A stretch of DNA of 64,000 nucleotides from the NCBI GenBank assembly GCA_030848545.1, contig JAVDCA010000012.1:124001-188000 (forward strand), given 5' to 3'. The translations under genes and the position numbers were made by a program. This document shows, in pieces, positions 28,697 through 36,331 of the stretch (position 1 is its first letter; every line of letters starts with the position of its first letter). The notes beneath the pieces are model-generated. The model ran no database searches and had not been told where the DNA came from. It worked only from the letters and a program-made list of their open reading frames with translations. The DNA is from Astrobacterium formosum (GTDB taxonomy: Bacteria > Pseudomonadota > Alphaproteobacteria > Rhizobiales > Xanthobacteraceae).

Positions 28697-28947
28697 CACT
28701 TGACCTTTCTGACGTACAATCGCCAGTAGCCGGCCTCTTCGATATTGCCCAGATACTCGTGGCCGATCTTCTTCGCCCACATCGGAATGTCCTCGTTCGA
28801 TCCCTGATCGGACGACATGACTTCCAGGATTCCGTTCGCCGGGACGGCGGCCATCGCACGCTTGGCCTCGAGCAGTGGTCCTGGGCATGCGGTGCCGCGG
28901 GCATCCACGGTCTTGGTCGGGGTGAGCGTCTTCAGGTCCGTTGTCAT
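28696..28947 (-). CDS. tusA: TusA-family sulfur carrier protein
   Basis: Protein of 83 residues with the TusA signature TACPGPLLEAKRAM, where Cys21 would carry the persulfide, and the second half VMSSDQGSNEDIPMWAKKIGHEY. In sulfur oxidisers TusA receives sulfane sulfur from rhodanese and delivers it to DsrEFH and DsrC; in Hdr-like pathways it also serves the Hdr complex. Here it precedes MvhD and the HdrA genes and lies about 3.3 kb from dsrA. It therefore probably links both modules. Cytoplasmic. Confidence 0.92.
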   Translation of the reverse strand: MTTDLKTLTPTKTVDARGTACPGPLLEAKRAMAAVPANGILEVMSSDQGSNEDIPMWAKKIGHEYLGNIEEAGYWRLYVRKVK

Positions 28948-29015
28948 CGTGTACGTCCTCGCTTGCGGCTCGGGCGGAGCCCTGAGTCAGAGAAGAACTG
29001 ATGGTCTGCCTGCCT

Positions 29016-29225
29016 TCAATTGCCGGTCGCGTCGAAGGGAAGGTAGCCATCGCACAGGAAATCCGCCGACAGGTACTGCTCGCGCAGCTTGCAGATGCCG
29101 TCATCCATGCGGACTGATGCATGGCCGGAGCTCAGGCTGCTCATACCCTTGAAGACCGATTCCAGGTATTGCGGGTCGTTGCGAAAGTGGCGGCAGTTCA
29201 GGCATTTGTGTTGAACGGTGGGCAT
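29016..29225 (-). CDS. Small Cys-containing protein in the tusA-hdr operon, unknown function
   Basis: Protein of 69 residues, ATG 29225 with an acceptable gagg region upstream. Four Cys residues are arranged CLNC (8-11), one in DGICKLREQYL (about 45) and one in ADFLCDGYLPF (about 58), a spacing compatible with one zinc or iron-sulfur site. It contains no recognised family motif. It lies 68 bases before tusA on the same strand, with the YeiH gene 89 bases upstream, so it is likely part of the operon. The codon pattern is coding-like. Confidence 0.7.
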   Translation of the reverse strand: MPTVQHKCLNCRHFRNDPQYLESVFKGMSSLSSGHASVRMDDGICKLREQYLSADFLCDGYLPFDATGN

Positions 29226-29254
29226 GGCCCGCGAAACTCCTCCCTGGAGAAGGG

Positions 29255-29288
29255 GGCGGCGCTGCCCCGACTGAAGGACAGCGCCGCC
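29255..29288 (-). terminator. Hairpin between yeiH-type gene and the Cys-protein gene
   Basis: ggcggcgctg and cagcgccgcc (29255-29264 and 29279-29288) form a 10-bp stem with a 14-base loop. Read on the minus strand it follows the YeiH gene stop by about 26 bases. It has no T-tract. It may terminate or attenuate transcription into the tusA-hdr genes. Confidence 0.5.
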
Positions 29289-29314
29289 TTCCGGTGTCGC
29301 GACGTCCCCCGGCA

Positions 29315-30724
29315 TCACTGCCCGAGGTTCGCCCAGAACTGGTAGAAGACGACGGCCGACATGAGGAAGCCGAGAATCACGTTGAGCGTGGCTCCGGCGC
29401 TGAAGGCCAGGAAGTTCTTGCCGCCGGCTGCCGCCAGTTCGCGGAAGCGGGTGGTCAAGCCGATGGAGAAGAAGCAGAAGGCGAAGGCCCAGGTCCGGAG
29501 GTTCTTGATCGGGGAAACCAGGACCGGAACCACCTCCTTGTTGAAATCGGCCATGGTGTAGTTCGCCGCGATCAGAGTCATGATGACCGAAGCGAGCATG
29601 AAGCCGATGACGAACTTCGGGAACCGCCACCAGATTTCGCCGGCGTGCGGCTTGGCGCCGCCTTTGGTTTCCCACACGGTGGTGGCGATGATGGCCATCA
29701 CGAAGGCCCAGATGCCGAGCCAGATATCGCGGCCGACAACCTTCATCAGCGTGAAGGCCTGAATCGACTGCTCCGACGTGCCGGTGATGCCTGCGACTTG
29801 ACCGGCATAACCGCCATAGGCCTGCGCCGCCGCAAAACCGGCGGCGTCGGCGAACTCGGAGGAGCCGATCCACGCCCCGGCGACGCCGGTCGGCAGACCG
29901 AGCATGCGGGACACCAGCGGCAGGAAGAAGATCATGGCGATCGCCCAGATCACCACCAGGGCGATGGCGACCGGCATATCCTCTTTCTTGGCACCGACGG
30001 CACCACCGACCGCGATCGCGGCGGACACGCCGCACACCGCGCCGCCTGCACCGAGCGTGGCGCACAGGCGGGGGTCGATGCCGAGCTTACGACCGACGAA
30101 GAAGATGGTCAGGAACGTGGCGACCGAAATGATCGTCGCCTGGAAAATGGCGGTCGGGCCGGCCCAGATCACCAAGGTGAAGGGCAGCGTGGCTCCGAGC
30201 AGCACGATACCGGTCTTGATGTAGTATTCCACCCGGAAGCCGGTATCCATCCAGCGCGGCAAGCCGATGAAGTTGGAGATGATCATGCCCAGCACCAGGG
30301 CCACCAGCGGCGGCTCCAGGGTATAGGTGCTGGCATATTTCCAGGCCCCGAGGATGATGATGAGGATCGAGAACACGTAGACGAAGATGAAGGACGGGAT
30401 GAACTCACTGAGCTTGTGGCCGAGGATCTTCATGCTGGCGGAGAAGATGGCCAGCCACATGCAGAACTGGGCGAGGTATTGCGGGATCTTCTTGACGAAA
30501 TCATTCGCCAGCTGATCGAACGACGACCATTTGCTAGGGGTAACGGCGATCCAGCGAATGGAGGAGCCGCTGGCGAAGAAGAGATATGCGACGATGACGA
30601 TGCCGAGGCCGAGCCAGATCGCCCACCAGTCTTCCTTCAGATAAAGCTCCTTCCAACCCATCGATTGCGTAGCCCTTTTCGATGGTGGCGCCGGATTTTG
30701 CGTTGCCGTTATCGAGACGCTCAT
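29315..30724 (-). CDS. YeiH-family putative sulfate/sulfite exporter
   Basis: Membrane protein of 469 residues, longer than the usual 330-360 because of an N-terminal extension with two extra hydrophobic segments (IWLGLGIVIVAYLFFASG and YLAQFCMWLAIFS). The YeiH core (PF03601 type) is clear: LEPPLVALVLGMIISN, GIVLLGATLPF, CATLGAGGAVCGVSAAIAVGGAV, GAWIGSSEFADAAGFAAA. Family members are proposed exporters of sulfate or sulfite. It heads the minus-strand group leading into tusA-hdr, so a role in removing sulfur-oxidation products is likely but inferred. The second member in the window (48884-49963) is of standard length. Confidence 0.85.
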   Translation of the reverse strand: MSVSITATQNPAPPSKRATQSMGWKELYLKEDWWAIWLGLGIVIVAYLFFASGSSIRWIAVTPSKWSSFDQLANDFVKKIPQYLAQFCMWLAIFSASMKILGHKLSEFIPSFIFVYVFSILIIILGAWKYASTYTLEPPLVALVLGMIISNFIGLPRWMDTGFRVEYYIKTGIVLLGATLPFTLVIWAGPTAIFQATIISVATFLTIFFVGRKLGIDPRLCATLGAGGAVCGVSAAIAVGGAVGAKKEDMPVAIALVVIWAIAMIFFLPLVSRMLGLPTGVAGAWIGSSEFADAAGFAAAQAYGGYAGQVAGITGTSEQSIQAFTLMKVVGRDIWLGIWAFVMAIIATTVWETKGGAKPHAGEIWWRFPKFVIGFMLASVIMTLIAANYTMADFNKEVVPVLVSPIKNLRTWAFAFCFFSIGLTTRFRELAAAGGKNFLAFSAGATLNVILGFLMSAVVFYQFWANLGQ

Positions 30725-31317
30725 TTGGTGCCCCTTTGCTTCCTGACGGATGGAATACGTGCAGTGCGATCCTCATGGCCCTCGTTCGATCTTGACTCCG
30801 ATTGTTCTTGCCGCTGGCTCGTTAGGTGCTTTGGCTCGTCAGTTTTGTATGTCTTGCTCCTGCCGATCTTTCGATCTCTCTTATCGCGTTGCCTTTGCGG
30901 GAGCCGGACATAGATGGCCAGCCGAGGCTTGCAAGCGAAGGCAATGCGCCAACGCCGCTCGCCGCCGTCTCGGAGATCAAATCAATCTTGGTCGATTTTT
31001 GCGCGACGGCGGGAGCCCTGCTGGCGAGGGTGAGTGCCAGACAGCTCTCATCGGGACCCGCTATACGCCTGCCCACCTTGAACCCCTGGGGCCAGTGATG
31101 ATCCGCGGAGGTGGCGGCAGTATATGAAAGCTATTCAGTGGCGCACCCTAGGGTCTTTACGGGCGAGCCTGCGCGCGGAGGTGCCGGCAGCTTCAGCCGG
31201 TGGGGAGCAGGTGCCGCACCGGCAGCAAGACCTGCGCGATCCCGAAACGTGGGGGCCGCTGTCCGGAAACAGTCAGTCGAGCATGGCGTAAGCGCGGTCG
31301 GGCGAAACGAATCACGC
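30725..31317. other. Gene-poor stretch upstream of the YeiH gene
   Basis: About 590 bases without a supportable gene; open frames here are short and have no coding bias. The promoter of the YeiH-tusA-hdr group is expected near 30725-30850. No clear promoter, tRNA or mobile element was seen. Confidence 0.5.
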
Positions 31318-31551
31318 TCACGGCGGGTTGGGATCGGCCGCGTCGGCCTGCTGGGCCCAGCACTGCATCGCTGTTGCCCAGGTCCGTGCGGTCACGGCAT
31401 CGATCTCGAAGACCGTGATACGGCTGGTACCTTCGCGGATGATCACCCGGAGAAGGCGCATTCCGCTTTCGAAGCGAACGTCTTGCAGCCGAATGTGCCT
31501 GCCGTAAGGAGCGACGATGTTGGCAAGTTCCGTCCGCTCTTCATCACTCAC
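31318..31551 (-). CDS. Small conserved-looking protein, unknown function (77 aa)
   Basis: GTG start 31551, preceded by ggaaaa; it overlaps the end of the gene upstream by eight bases, which argues for a coupled pair. The product (TELANIVAPYGRHIRLQDV, FESGMRLLRVIIREGTS) is a short alpha/beta-looking protein with a Trp-rich C-terminal helix (TARTWATAMQCWAQQ). I do not recognise the family with certainty and assign no function. It lies between the yeiH and dsr promoters. Confidence 0.6.
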   Translation of the reverse strand: MSDEERTELANIVAPYGRHIRLQDVRFESGMRLLRVIIREGTSRITVFEIDAVTARTWATAMQCWAQQADAADPNPP

Positions 31552-31747
31552 GGTTTTTCCTCCCGCTTCCGTAGAAAGCGAGCTCCAGGCGCTGCTGCCA
31601 ATGCCTTGGCGTGTCAGGATATTCTGGCCGGACATCAAAATAGAGGAGCACTTCGCCGCGGCGCCCGATTTCGGCGACGACACTTTCAAGTTCGTCGAAC
31701 GAGGCGAATTCCGGATGGGCAATAATCAGATCGGTGAGATTCGCCAT
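31544..31747 (-). CDS. Small protein divergent from dsrA, unknown function (67 aa)
   Basis: ATG 31747 gives a 67-residue product (MANLTDLIIAHPEFASFDEL, GRRGEVLLYFDVRPEYPD) with a helix-rich N-terminus and a conserved-looking YFDVRPEYPDTPRHW segment. It overlaps the following small gene by eight bases. The pair is transcribed away from dsrA and shares the intergenic region containing the large palindrome. No family is recognised. Codon third positions are GC-rich, as in real genes here. Confidence 0.6.
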   Translation of the reverse strand: MANLTDLIIAHPEFASFDELESVVAEIGRRGEVLLYFDVRPEYPDTPRHWQQRLELAFYGSGRKNRE

Positions 31748-32263
31748 CGCTGTGCTCCGATCCCGGCGCAGGAGAAGACGAGGCCTGCGGACGCAAGGAC
31801 CAACTTTCACTTATCGAAAGGACGCGTTCAACCGACGCGTCCCCAATAACAGGCCCACTCAGGACTTTTCCGAGTATTGCGCTCGGCCGAACATTGTTAG
31901 GCTCGCTTGGCAACCCCCGCGTGAAGGCTGCAGGAGCGATCCTCATCGTGTAACAGGATCGCCTCTTACGCAAGGTACGTGCCCATTCGGCACGGGAGAG
32001 GGCGCGGGGGGTACAAGGTCCAATGAACAGTCTAGGACCGATCCGTTCGCAAGACATCGATCGTGGCCGAACAGCGCCCCGATGTCGCGCCAAGTGCACT
32101 TTCTGCCGCTCATCAATACTGCCTAAGGTCAAGCCTTCGATCCGATAGATTATCGGATCGAACTGGACAACGACGATCGTCAGCGCAACTCGGGCAACAT
32201 CTCAACGCGAGTACGACATCCGGCAGAGATACTCCGTTGAACCAGACCGGAATGGAGAAGCGG
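31748..32263. other. Divergent regulatory region upstream of dsrA
   Basis: 516 bases between the small minus-strand gene and dsrA. It contains a perfect 27-base dyad at 32136-32162 and no gene I can support. Both the dsr operon and the small divergent pair probably start here. No convincing -35/-10 pair was picked out by eye. Confidence 0.6.
32136..32162. promoter_or_regulatory. 27-bp perfect palindrome upstream of dsrA, candidate operator
   Basis: ttcgatccgata-gat-tatcggatcgaa: two 12-base arms, fully complementary, around three bases. It ends 101 bases before the dsrA ATG. The symmetry and position suggest a binding site for a dimeric regulator of the dsr operon; a transcript hairpin in the leader is the alternative. 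No second copy was seen in the window. Confidence 0.6.
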
Positions 32264-33562
32264 ATGGCAGACGAACAAGAGACGACTGAAAAGTCGACGG
32301 ACGCACCTGCGCAGCATCCGACGCCTCTTCTCGACCAGCTCGAGACGGGTCCGTGGCCGAGCTATGTGACCGGCCTGAAGCGCCTGCGCGATTCGAAGGA
32401 CAAGCAGTACGCGCCGATGATGAACGACCTGCTCGGCCAGCTCGAGCATTCGTTCACGGAAAGGCTGGGCTTCTGGAAGGGCGGCGCGGTCGGCGTGTTC
32501 GGTTATGGCGGCGGCGTCATTCCCCGCTTCTCGGAGGTTGGGGACAAGTTTCCTGCCTCGAAGGAGTTCCATACCCTTCGCGTGATGCCCCCGGCCGGAT
32601 ATCACTACAGCACGGAATTCCTGCGCAAGATCTGCGACATCTGGGAACAACATGGCTCCGGTCTGATCGCCCTGCACGGGCAGAGCGGCGACATCATGTT
32701 CCAGGGCTGCTCCACCGAAAACGTACAGAAGGCCTTCGACGCTCTTAACGAAATCGGCTTGGACCTCGGCGGTGCGGGGCCCGGTCTGCGCAGCTCGACG
32801 AGTTGTGTCGGTCACGCCCGATGCGAAATGTCGTGCTACGACGAAGTCCGTGCCCATCGGACGGTCATCAATCGGCTCCTCGACGAAATGCACCGGCCGG
32901 GCCTTCCCTACAAGTTCAAGTTCAAGTTCTCCGGCTGTGGCAATGATTGCACCAATTCCGTTGCGCGCTCGGACTGTGCGGTGATCGGCACCTGGCGCGA
33001 CGACATGAAGGTCGATCAGACAGAGGTGAAAGCCTATGTCGCCAAGGCCGGCCGCAAATACACGATTGACCACGTCATCGCGATGTGTCCGACCCGCGCG
33101 CTCAGCCTCAATGACGACGACACGCTGGAGGTGGACAACAGGGCCTGCGTGCGCTGCATGCACTGCCTCAACGTGATGCCCAAGGCACTGTCGCCGGGCG
33201 ACGAGCGTGGCTGCTCGTTCCTGATCGGCGGCAAGAGCGCCCTGAAGACCGGCGCCATGATGGGCGTCATGGTCGTCCCGTTCATGCGGCTCGAGACCGA
33301 CGAGGACTGGGCGAAGTTCGAGGCGTTCGCCGTCAAGCTGATCGAGTGCTTCGCCGACAATGCGCTCGAACACGAACGCATGGGCGAGATGCTCGATCGA
33401 ATCGGGCTCCCCGCCTTCCTGGAGATGCTCGGCCTGGATGTCGACCCGAACATGGTCATCCATCCGCGCACGAGCAGCTATGTCCGCACCGACGACTTCA
33501 CGGACGAGGCGAACAAGTATTTCGAGCGGAAGAAGAAGGCGGCCGTGGACGCGGCTGAATGA
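32264..33562 (+). CDS. dsrA: Reverse-type dissimilatory sulfite reductase, alpha subunit
   Basis: Cytoplasmic 432-residue subunit of the siroheme enzyme that in oxidisers converts sulfane sulfur to sulfite. ATG 32264 follows ggagaag. Cluster/siroheme motifs are visible: TSCVGHARCEMSC (Cys 181, 187, 191) and SGCGNDC (225, 229). A ferredoxin domain follows, with CPTRAL (275) and CVRCMHC (295, 298, 301). The N-terminus (LLDQLETGPWPSYVTGLKR) is typical. Assignment to the oxidative type rests on the following dsrEFH and dsrL, which sulfate reducers lack as a set. It is the first gene of the thirteen-gene dsr operon, with a palindrome 101 bases upstream. Confidence 0.97.
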   Translation: MADEQETTEKSTDAPAQHPTPLLDQLETGPWPSYVTGLKRLRDSKDKQYAPMMNDLLGQLEHSFTERLGFWKGGAVGVFGYGGGVIPRFSEVGDKFPASKEFHTLRVMPPAGYHYSTEFLRKICDIWEQHGSGLIALHGQSGDIMFQGCSTENVQKAFDALNEIGLDLGGAGPGLRSSTSCVGHARCEMSCYDEVRAHRTVINRLLDEMHRPGLPYKFKFKFSGCGNDCTNSVARSDCAVIGTWRDDMKVDQTEVKAYVAKAGRKYTIDHVIAMCPTRALSLNDDDTLEVDNRACVRCMHCLNVMPKALSPGDERGCSFLIGGKSALKTGAMMGVMVVPFMRLETDEDWAKFEAFAVKLIECFADNALEHERMGEMLDRIGLPAFLEMLGLDVDPNMVIHPRTSSYVRTDDFTDEANKYFERKKKAAVDAAE

Positions 33563-33626
33563 CAGTCAGGCATCTCGCGATTGTGTGGTTCGCGCACAGC
33601 TCGCTCAATTGGAGGCAGATCTGGCT

Positions 33627-34706
33627 ATGACCAGCACTTCAGGCCCGCGGCCGCCGATCGAATCAGGCGTGCCCAATTCCTTCCTGTACATGCACCCGAT
33701 GTTGAAGAAGAACTATGGGCAGTGGGACTGGCACGATCATCCACGCCCCGGCGTCCTGCATCACGTCGCCAAGAATGGCGACGAGGTGTGGACCGTCCGC
33801 GCCGGAACCCCGCGACAGATGGATGTCTATGCGATCCGCAAATTGTGCGACATCGGCGATAATTACGCCGAAGGACATGTCCGCTTCACCTCGCGCAGCA
33901 ACATCGAATACATGGTCAGCTCCGCGAGCAAGGTGGAGCCGCTGATCAAGGCGCTCACCGATGCCGGGTACCCGGTCGGAGGTACCGGCCACTGCGTGAC
34001 GATGCTCGCGCATACGCAGGGCTGGCTGCACTGCGACATTCCCGGCACCGATGCGTCCGGCGTGGTGAAGAGCATGATGGACATGCTCCATGACGAGTTC
34101 ATCCGCGAGGAGATGCCGAGCCGCGTGCACATCACCACGTCGTGCTGTCAGATCAATTGCAGCGGCCAGGGCGATATCGCCATCAACGTGCAATACACCA
34201 AGCCGCCGCGCATCAATCATGACCTGGTCAGCAAGATCTGCGAGCGGCCGACCGTCGTCGCGCGTTGCCCGGTGGCGGCGATCCGGCCCGCCATGGTCAA
34301 CGGCAAGCCGTCGCTCGAAGTGGACGAAAAGAAGTGCATGTGTTGCGGCGCTTGTTATCCCCCCTGTCCGCCCATGCAGATCAACGGCAAGGATTGCACC
34401 AGGATCGCCGTTTGGGTCGGCGGCAAGAATTCGAACGCCCGTTCGCGTCCGGCCTTCCACAAGCTGGTCGTCGCCAATCTCCCGAACAACCCGCCGCGAT
34501 GGCCGGAAGTCGCGGAGGTCGTTCGCACCATCGTCAACGCCTACAAGGCCGACGCCAAGGACTGGGAGCGGATGGGTGAATGGATCGAGCGCATCGGTTG
34601 GCCGCGGTTCTTCGAGATGACGGGCTTCGCCTTCACCAAGCACCATCTCGAGACCTGGACCGGTGCGCGCCGAACCCTGAACATGTCCGCTCGGGCTCAC
34701 TTCTGA
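33627..34706 (+). CDS. dsrB: Reverse-type dissimilatory sulfite reductase, beta subunit
   Basis: 359 residues; ATG 33627 preceded by ggaggc. With DsrA it forms the alpha2beta2 enzyme. Motifs are HITTSCCQINCSGQGD (Cys 173, 174, 178), VARCPVAAI (214) and the ferredoxin CMCCGACYPPCPPM (237-247). Typical start SFLYMHPMLKKNYGQW and C-terminal RMGEWIERIGWPRFF. The gene is followed by a 12-bp stem hairpin at 34728-34754, which may help keep dsrAB mRNA more abundant than the rest of the operon. Confidence 0.97.
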   Translation: MTSTSGPRPPIESGVPNSFLYMHPMLKKNYGQWDWHDHPRPGVLHHVAKNGDEVWTVRAGTPRQMDVYAIRKLCDIGDNYAEGHVRFTSRSNIEYMVSSASKVEPLIKALTDAGYPVGGTGHCVTMLAHTQGWLHCDIPGTDASGVVKSMMDMLHDEFIREEMPSRVHITTSCCQINCSGQGDIAINVQYTKPPRINHDLVSKICERPTVVARCPVAAIRPAMVNGKPSLEVDEKKCMCCGACYPPCPPMQINGKDCTRIAVWVGGKNSNARSRPAFHKLVVANLPNNPPRWPEVAEVVRTIVNAYKADAKDWERMGEWIERIGWPRFFEMTGFAFTKHHLETWTGARRTLNMSARAHF

Positions 34707-34727
34707 GCGTGTGCCACGCATCGCGTA

Positions 34728-34754
34728 GGGCTCACGTTCCTTGAACGTGAGCCC
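34728..34754 (+). promoter_or_regulatory. Stem-loop between dsrB and dsrE
   Basis: gggctcacgttc-ctt-gaacgtgagccc: a 12-bp perfect stem with a 3-base loop in the 68-base gap. There is no T-tract, and the dsrE ribosome binding site gaggagaagg follows directly. It could be an mRNA stabiliser, processing site or partial attenuator that sets the DsrAB to DsrEFHC ratio. Confidence 0.65.
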
Positions 34755-34774
34755 GGCAACGAGGAGAAGGCATC

Positions 34775-35167
34775 TTGCGGTTCGGGATTCTCGTCAACGA
34801 AGGACCCTACACGCACCAGGCGTCCGATACGGCCTATCGTTTCGCCGTCGCCGCGATCGAGAGCGGACACGAGGTCTTTCGCGTCTTCTTCTATCACGAC
34901 GGGGTCAACAACGGCACGCGCCTCAGCGTACCGCCACGGGACGATCGCAACATGCAGATGCTGTGGAGCGATCTGGCCGCCAAACAGGGAGTCGATCTCG
35001 TGATCTGCGTGGCTGCGGCGCAACGCCGCGGCATTCTCGATGCGAACGAGGCCAAGCGCCACGGCAAGGATGGCGACAACATCGCGCCGGGATTCCGCAT
35101 TTCCGGACTGGGGCAATTGATGGAGGCCGCGATCGAGGCCGACCGTCTCGTGACATTCGGCGATTGA
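34775..35167 (+). CDS. dsrE: DsrE, sulfur-transfer subunit
   Basis: 130 residues with a TTG start at 34775, backed by a strong gaggagaagg site. DsrE forms the DsrE2F2H2 hexamer that passes sulfane sulfur from TusA to DsrC. The active cysteine is Cys78 in DLVICVAAAQRRG, at the position known to be essential in A. vinosum. Other family features are FGILVNEGPYTHQASDT and FRVFFYHDGV. It precedes dsrF by nine bases. Confidence 0.95.
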   Translation: MRFGILVNEGPYTHQASDTAYRFAVAAIESGHEVFRVFFYHDGVNNGTRLSVPPRDDRNMQMLWSDLAAKQGVDLVICVAAAQRRGILDANEAKRHGKDGDNIAPGFRISGLGQLMEAAIEADRLVTFGD

Positions 35168-35176
35168 GAGGCCGCG

Positions 35177-35590
35177 ATGGCAGAGGGGATCAAAAAGAAG
35201 CTCCTGTACGTCAACCGCAAGGCGCCGTACGGCACCATTTACGCGCTTGAAGGGTTGGAGGTCGTGTTGGTCGGCGCTGCGTTCGAACAGGACGTCAGCG
35301 TCGCGTTCCTCGACGACGGCGTCTTTCAGCTCTTGGACGGGCAGGACACCGCCGACATCGGCGTGAAGAACTTCTCGCGTGCCTACAAGGCGCTCGGCGA
35401 CTTCGAGGTGCGCAAGGTTTATGTCGAGCGCGAATCGCTTGCCGAACGCGGACTGGACTCCGCCGACCTCATGCAGATCACTTACGAGGACGAAAACGAC
35501 GACGGTGCGGAAAAGCCGTTGGTCCGGCTGATCGATCGTCGCGAGTTGGCGCATATCATGTCCGAACAGGACGTGATCTTGAGTTTTTGA
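35177..35590 (+). CDS. dsrF: DsrF, DsrE-like subunit of the sulfur-transfer hexamer
   Basis: 137 residues of the DsrE/F-like fold (KKLLYVNRKAPYGTIYALEGL, VSVAFLDDGVFQLLDGQDT). It contains no cysteine at all, in keeping with DsrF being a structural rather than sulfur-binding partner. ATG 35177 has gagaggccgcg upstream. It ends 14 bases before dsrH. Confidence 0.94.
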   Translation: MAEGIKKKLLYVNRKAPYGTIYALEGLEVVLVGAAFEQDVSVAFLDDGVFQLLDGQDTADIGVKNFSRAYKALGDFEVRKVYVERESLAERGLDSADLMQITYEDENDDGAEKPLVRLIDRRELAHIMSEQDVILSF

Positions 35591-35604
35591 ACAAGGGTTT
35601 CAGG

Positions 35605-35913
35605 ATGTCGACGCTGCACATCGTGAACAAGTCGCCATTCGAGCGGAACGCGCTGGCGAGTTGCATCGGCCATCTCGGCAACGACGACGCCGTGCTTCTG
35701 ATCGAGGACGCCGTGGTGGCGGCCCGTGACGGAAGCACCGTCGCGCCGCTGATTCGCGAAGCCCTGACGAATGGCCCCGTGTATGTCCTCGCTGCGGATC
35801 TCGCCGCCCGCGCCATCAAGCGCGAGGGGGTTATCGCCGGAATGAAGCTGATCGACTATCGCGGTTTTGTCGAACTCGCGGCTCAACACGCGCGCACGCA
35901 GTCATGGTTGTAA
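35605..35913 (+). CDS. dsrH: DsrH, TusB-like subunit of the sulfur-transfer hexamer
   Basis: 102 residues; ATG 35605 is chosen with caagggtttcagg upstream. An earlier TTG at 35587 overlaps the dsrF stop and would add only MNKGFR. The DsrH/TusB family start [19 protein letters not shown] carries the conserved Cys20. DsrH completes the DsrEFH complex that interacts with DsrC. Confidence 0.93.
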   Translation: MSTLHIVNKSPFERNALASCIGHLGNDDAVLLIEDAVVAARDGSTVAPLIREALTNGPVYVLAADLAARAIKREGVIAGMKLIDYRGFVELAAQHARTQSWL

Positions 35914-35956
35914 CCCCCGGGATATGGATCTCGAGAACCCGTTAAGGAGAAGAACA

Positions 35957-36289
35957 ATGGCCTATCAAGTCGGCGATGTCGTCGCCGAAGCAGACGAGGA
36001 GGGCTACCTCCAGGACATCAGTCTCTGGAGCGAGGAATTGGCCCAGGCAATCGCCAAGTCCGAAAACGTCGAGCTGAGCCCGGAGCACTGGGAGGTCATC
36101 AATTTCCTGCGCAGCTATTACGCGGAATACCAGATCGCGCCGGCGGTGCGCATCCTCCTCAAGGAGATGAAAAAGAGCTTCGGCCCCGAAAAAGGCGACC
36201 AGAAGTATCTCTATAGCTTGTTTCCTTACGGCCCAGCCAAGCAGGCCTGCAAAATCGCCGGCCTGCCGAAGCCGACGGGTTGCATCTGA
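35957..36289 (+). CDS. dsrC: DsrC, sulfur carrier protein of Dsr
   Basis: 110 residues; ATG 35957 with aaggagaag upstream. The flexible C-terminal arm ends [15 protein letters not shown], giving both redox cysteines: CysB at 98 and the penultimate CysA at 109, ten residues apart, as in true DsrC and unlike TusE/RspA homologues. DsrC accepts sulfur from DsrEFH, presents it to DsrAB and, as a trisulfide or disulfide, is thought to react with DsrMKJOP. It is therefore also a plausible substrate for the nearby Hdr-like complex. Confidence 0.96.
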   Translation: MAYQVGDVVAEADEEGYLQDISLWSEELAQAIAKSENVELSPEHWEVINFLRSYYAEYQIAPAVRILLKEMKKSFGPEKGDQKYLYSLFPYGPAKQACKIAGLPKPTGCI

Positions 36290-36331
36290 TCCGCATCAGA
36301 CCGCGGCATCGGAGGAAGCGGGAATTCGCCC

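Noticed and set aside
29294-30913. A 539-codon plus-strand open frame
   Set aside because: It is antisense to the YeiH transporter, whose membrane helices and family motifs are clear.
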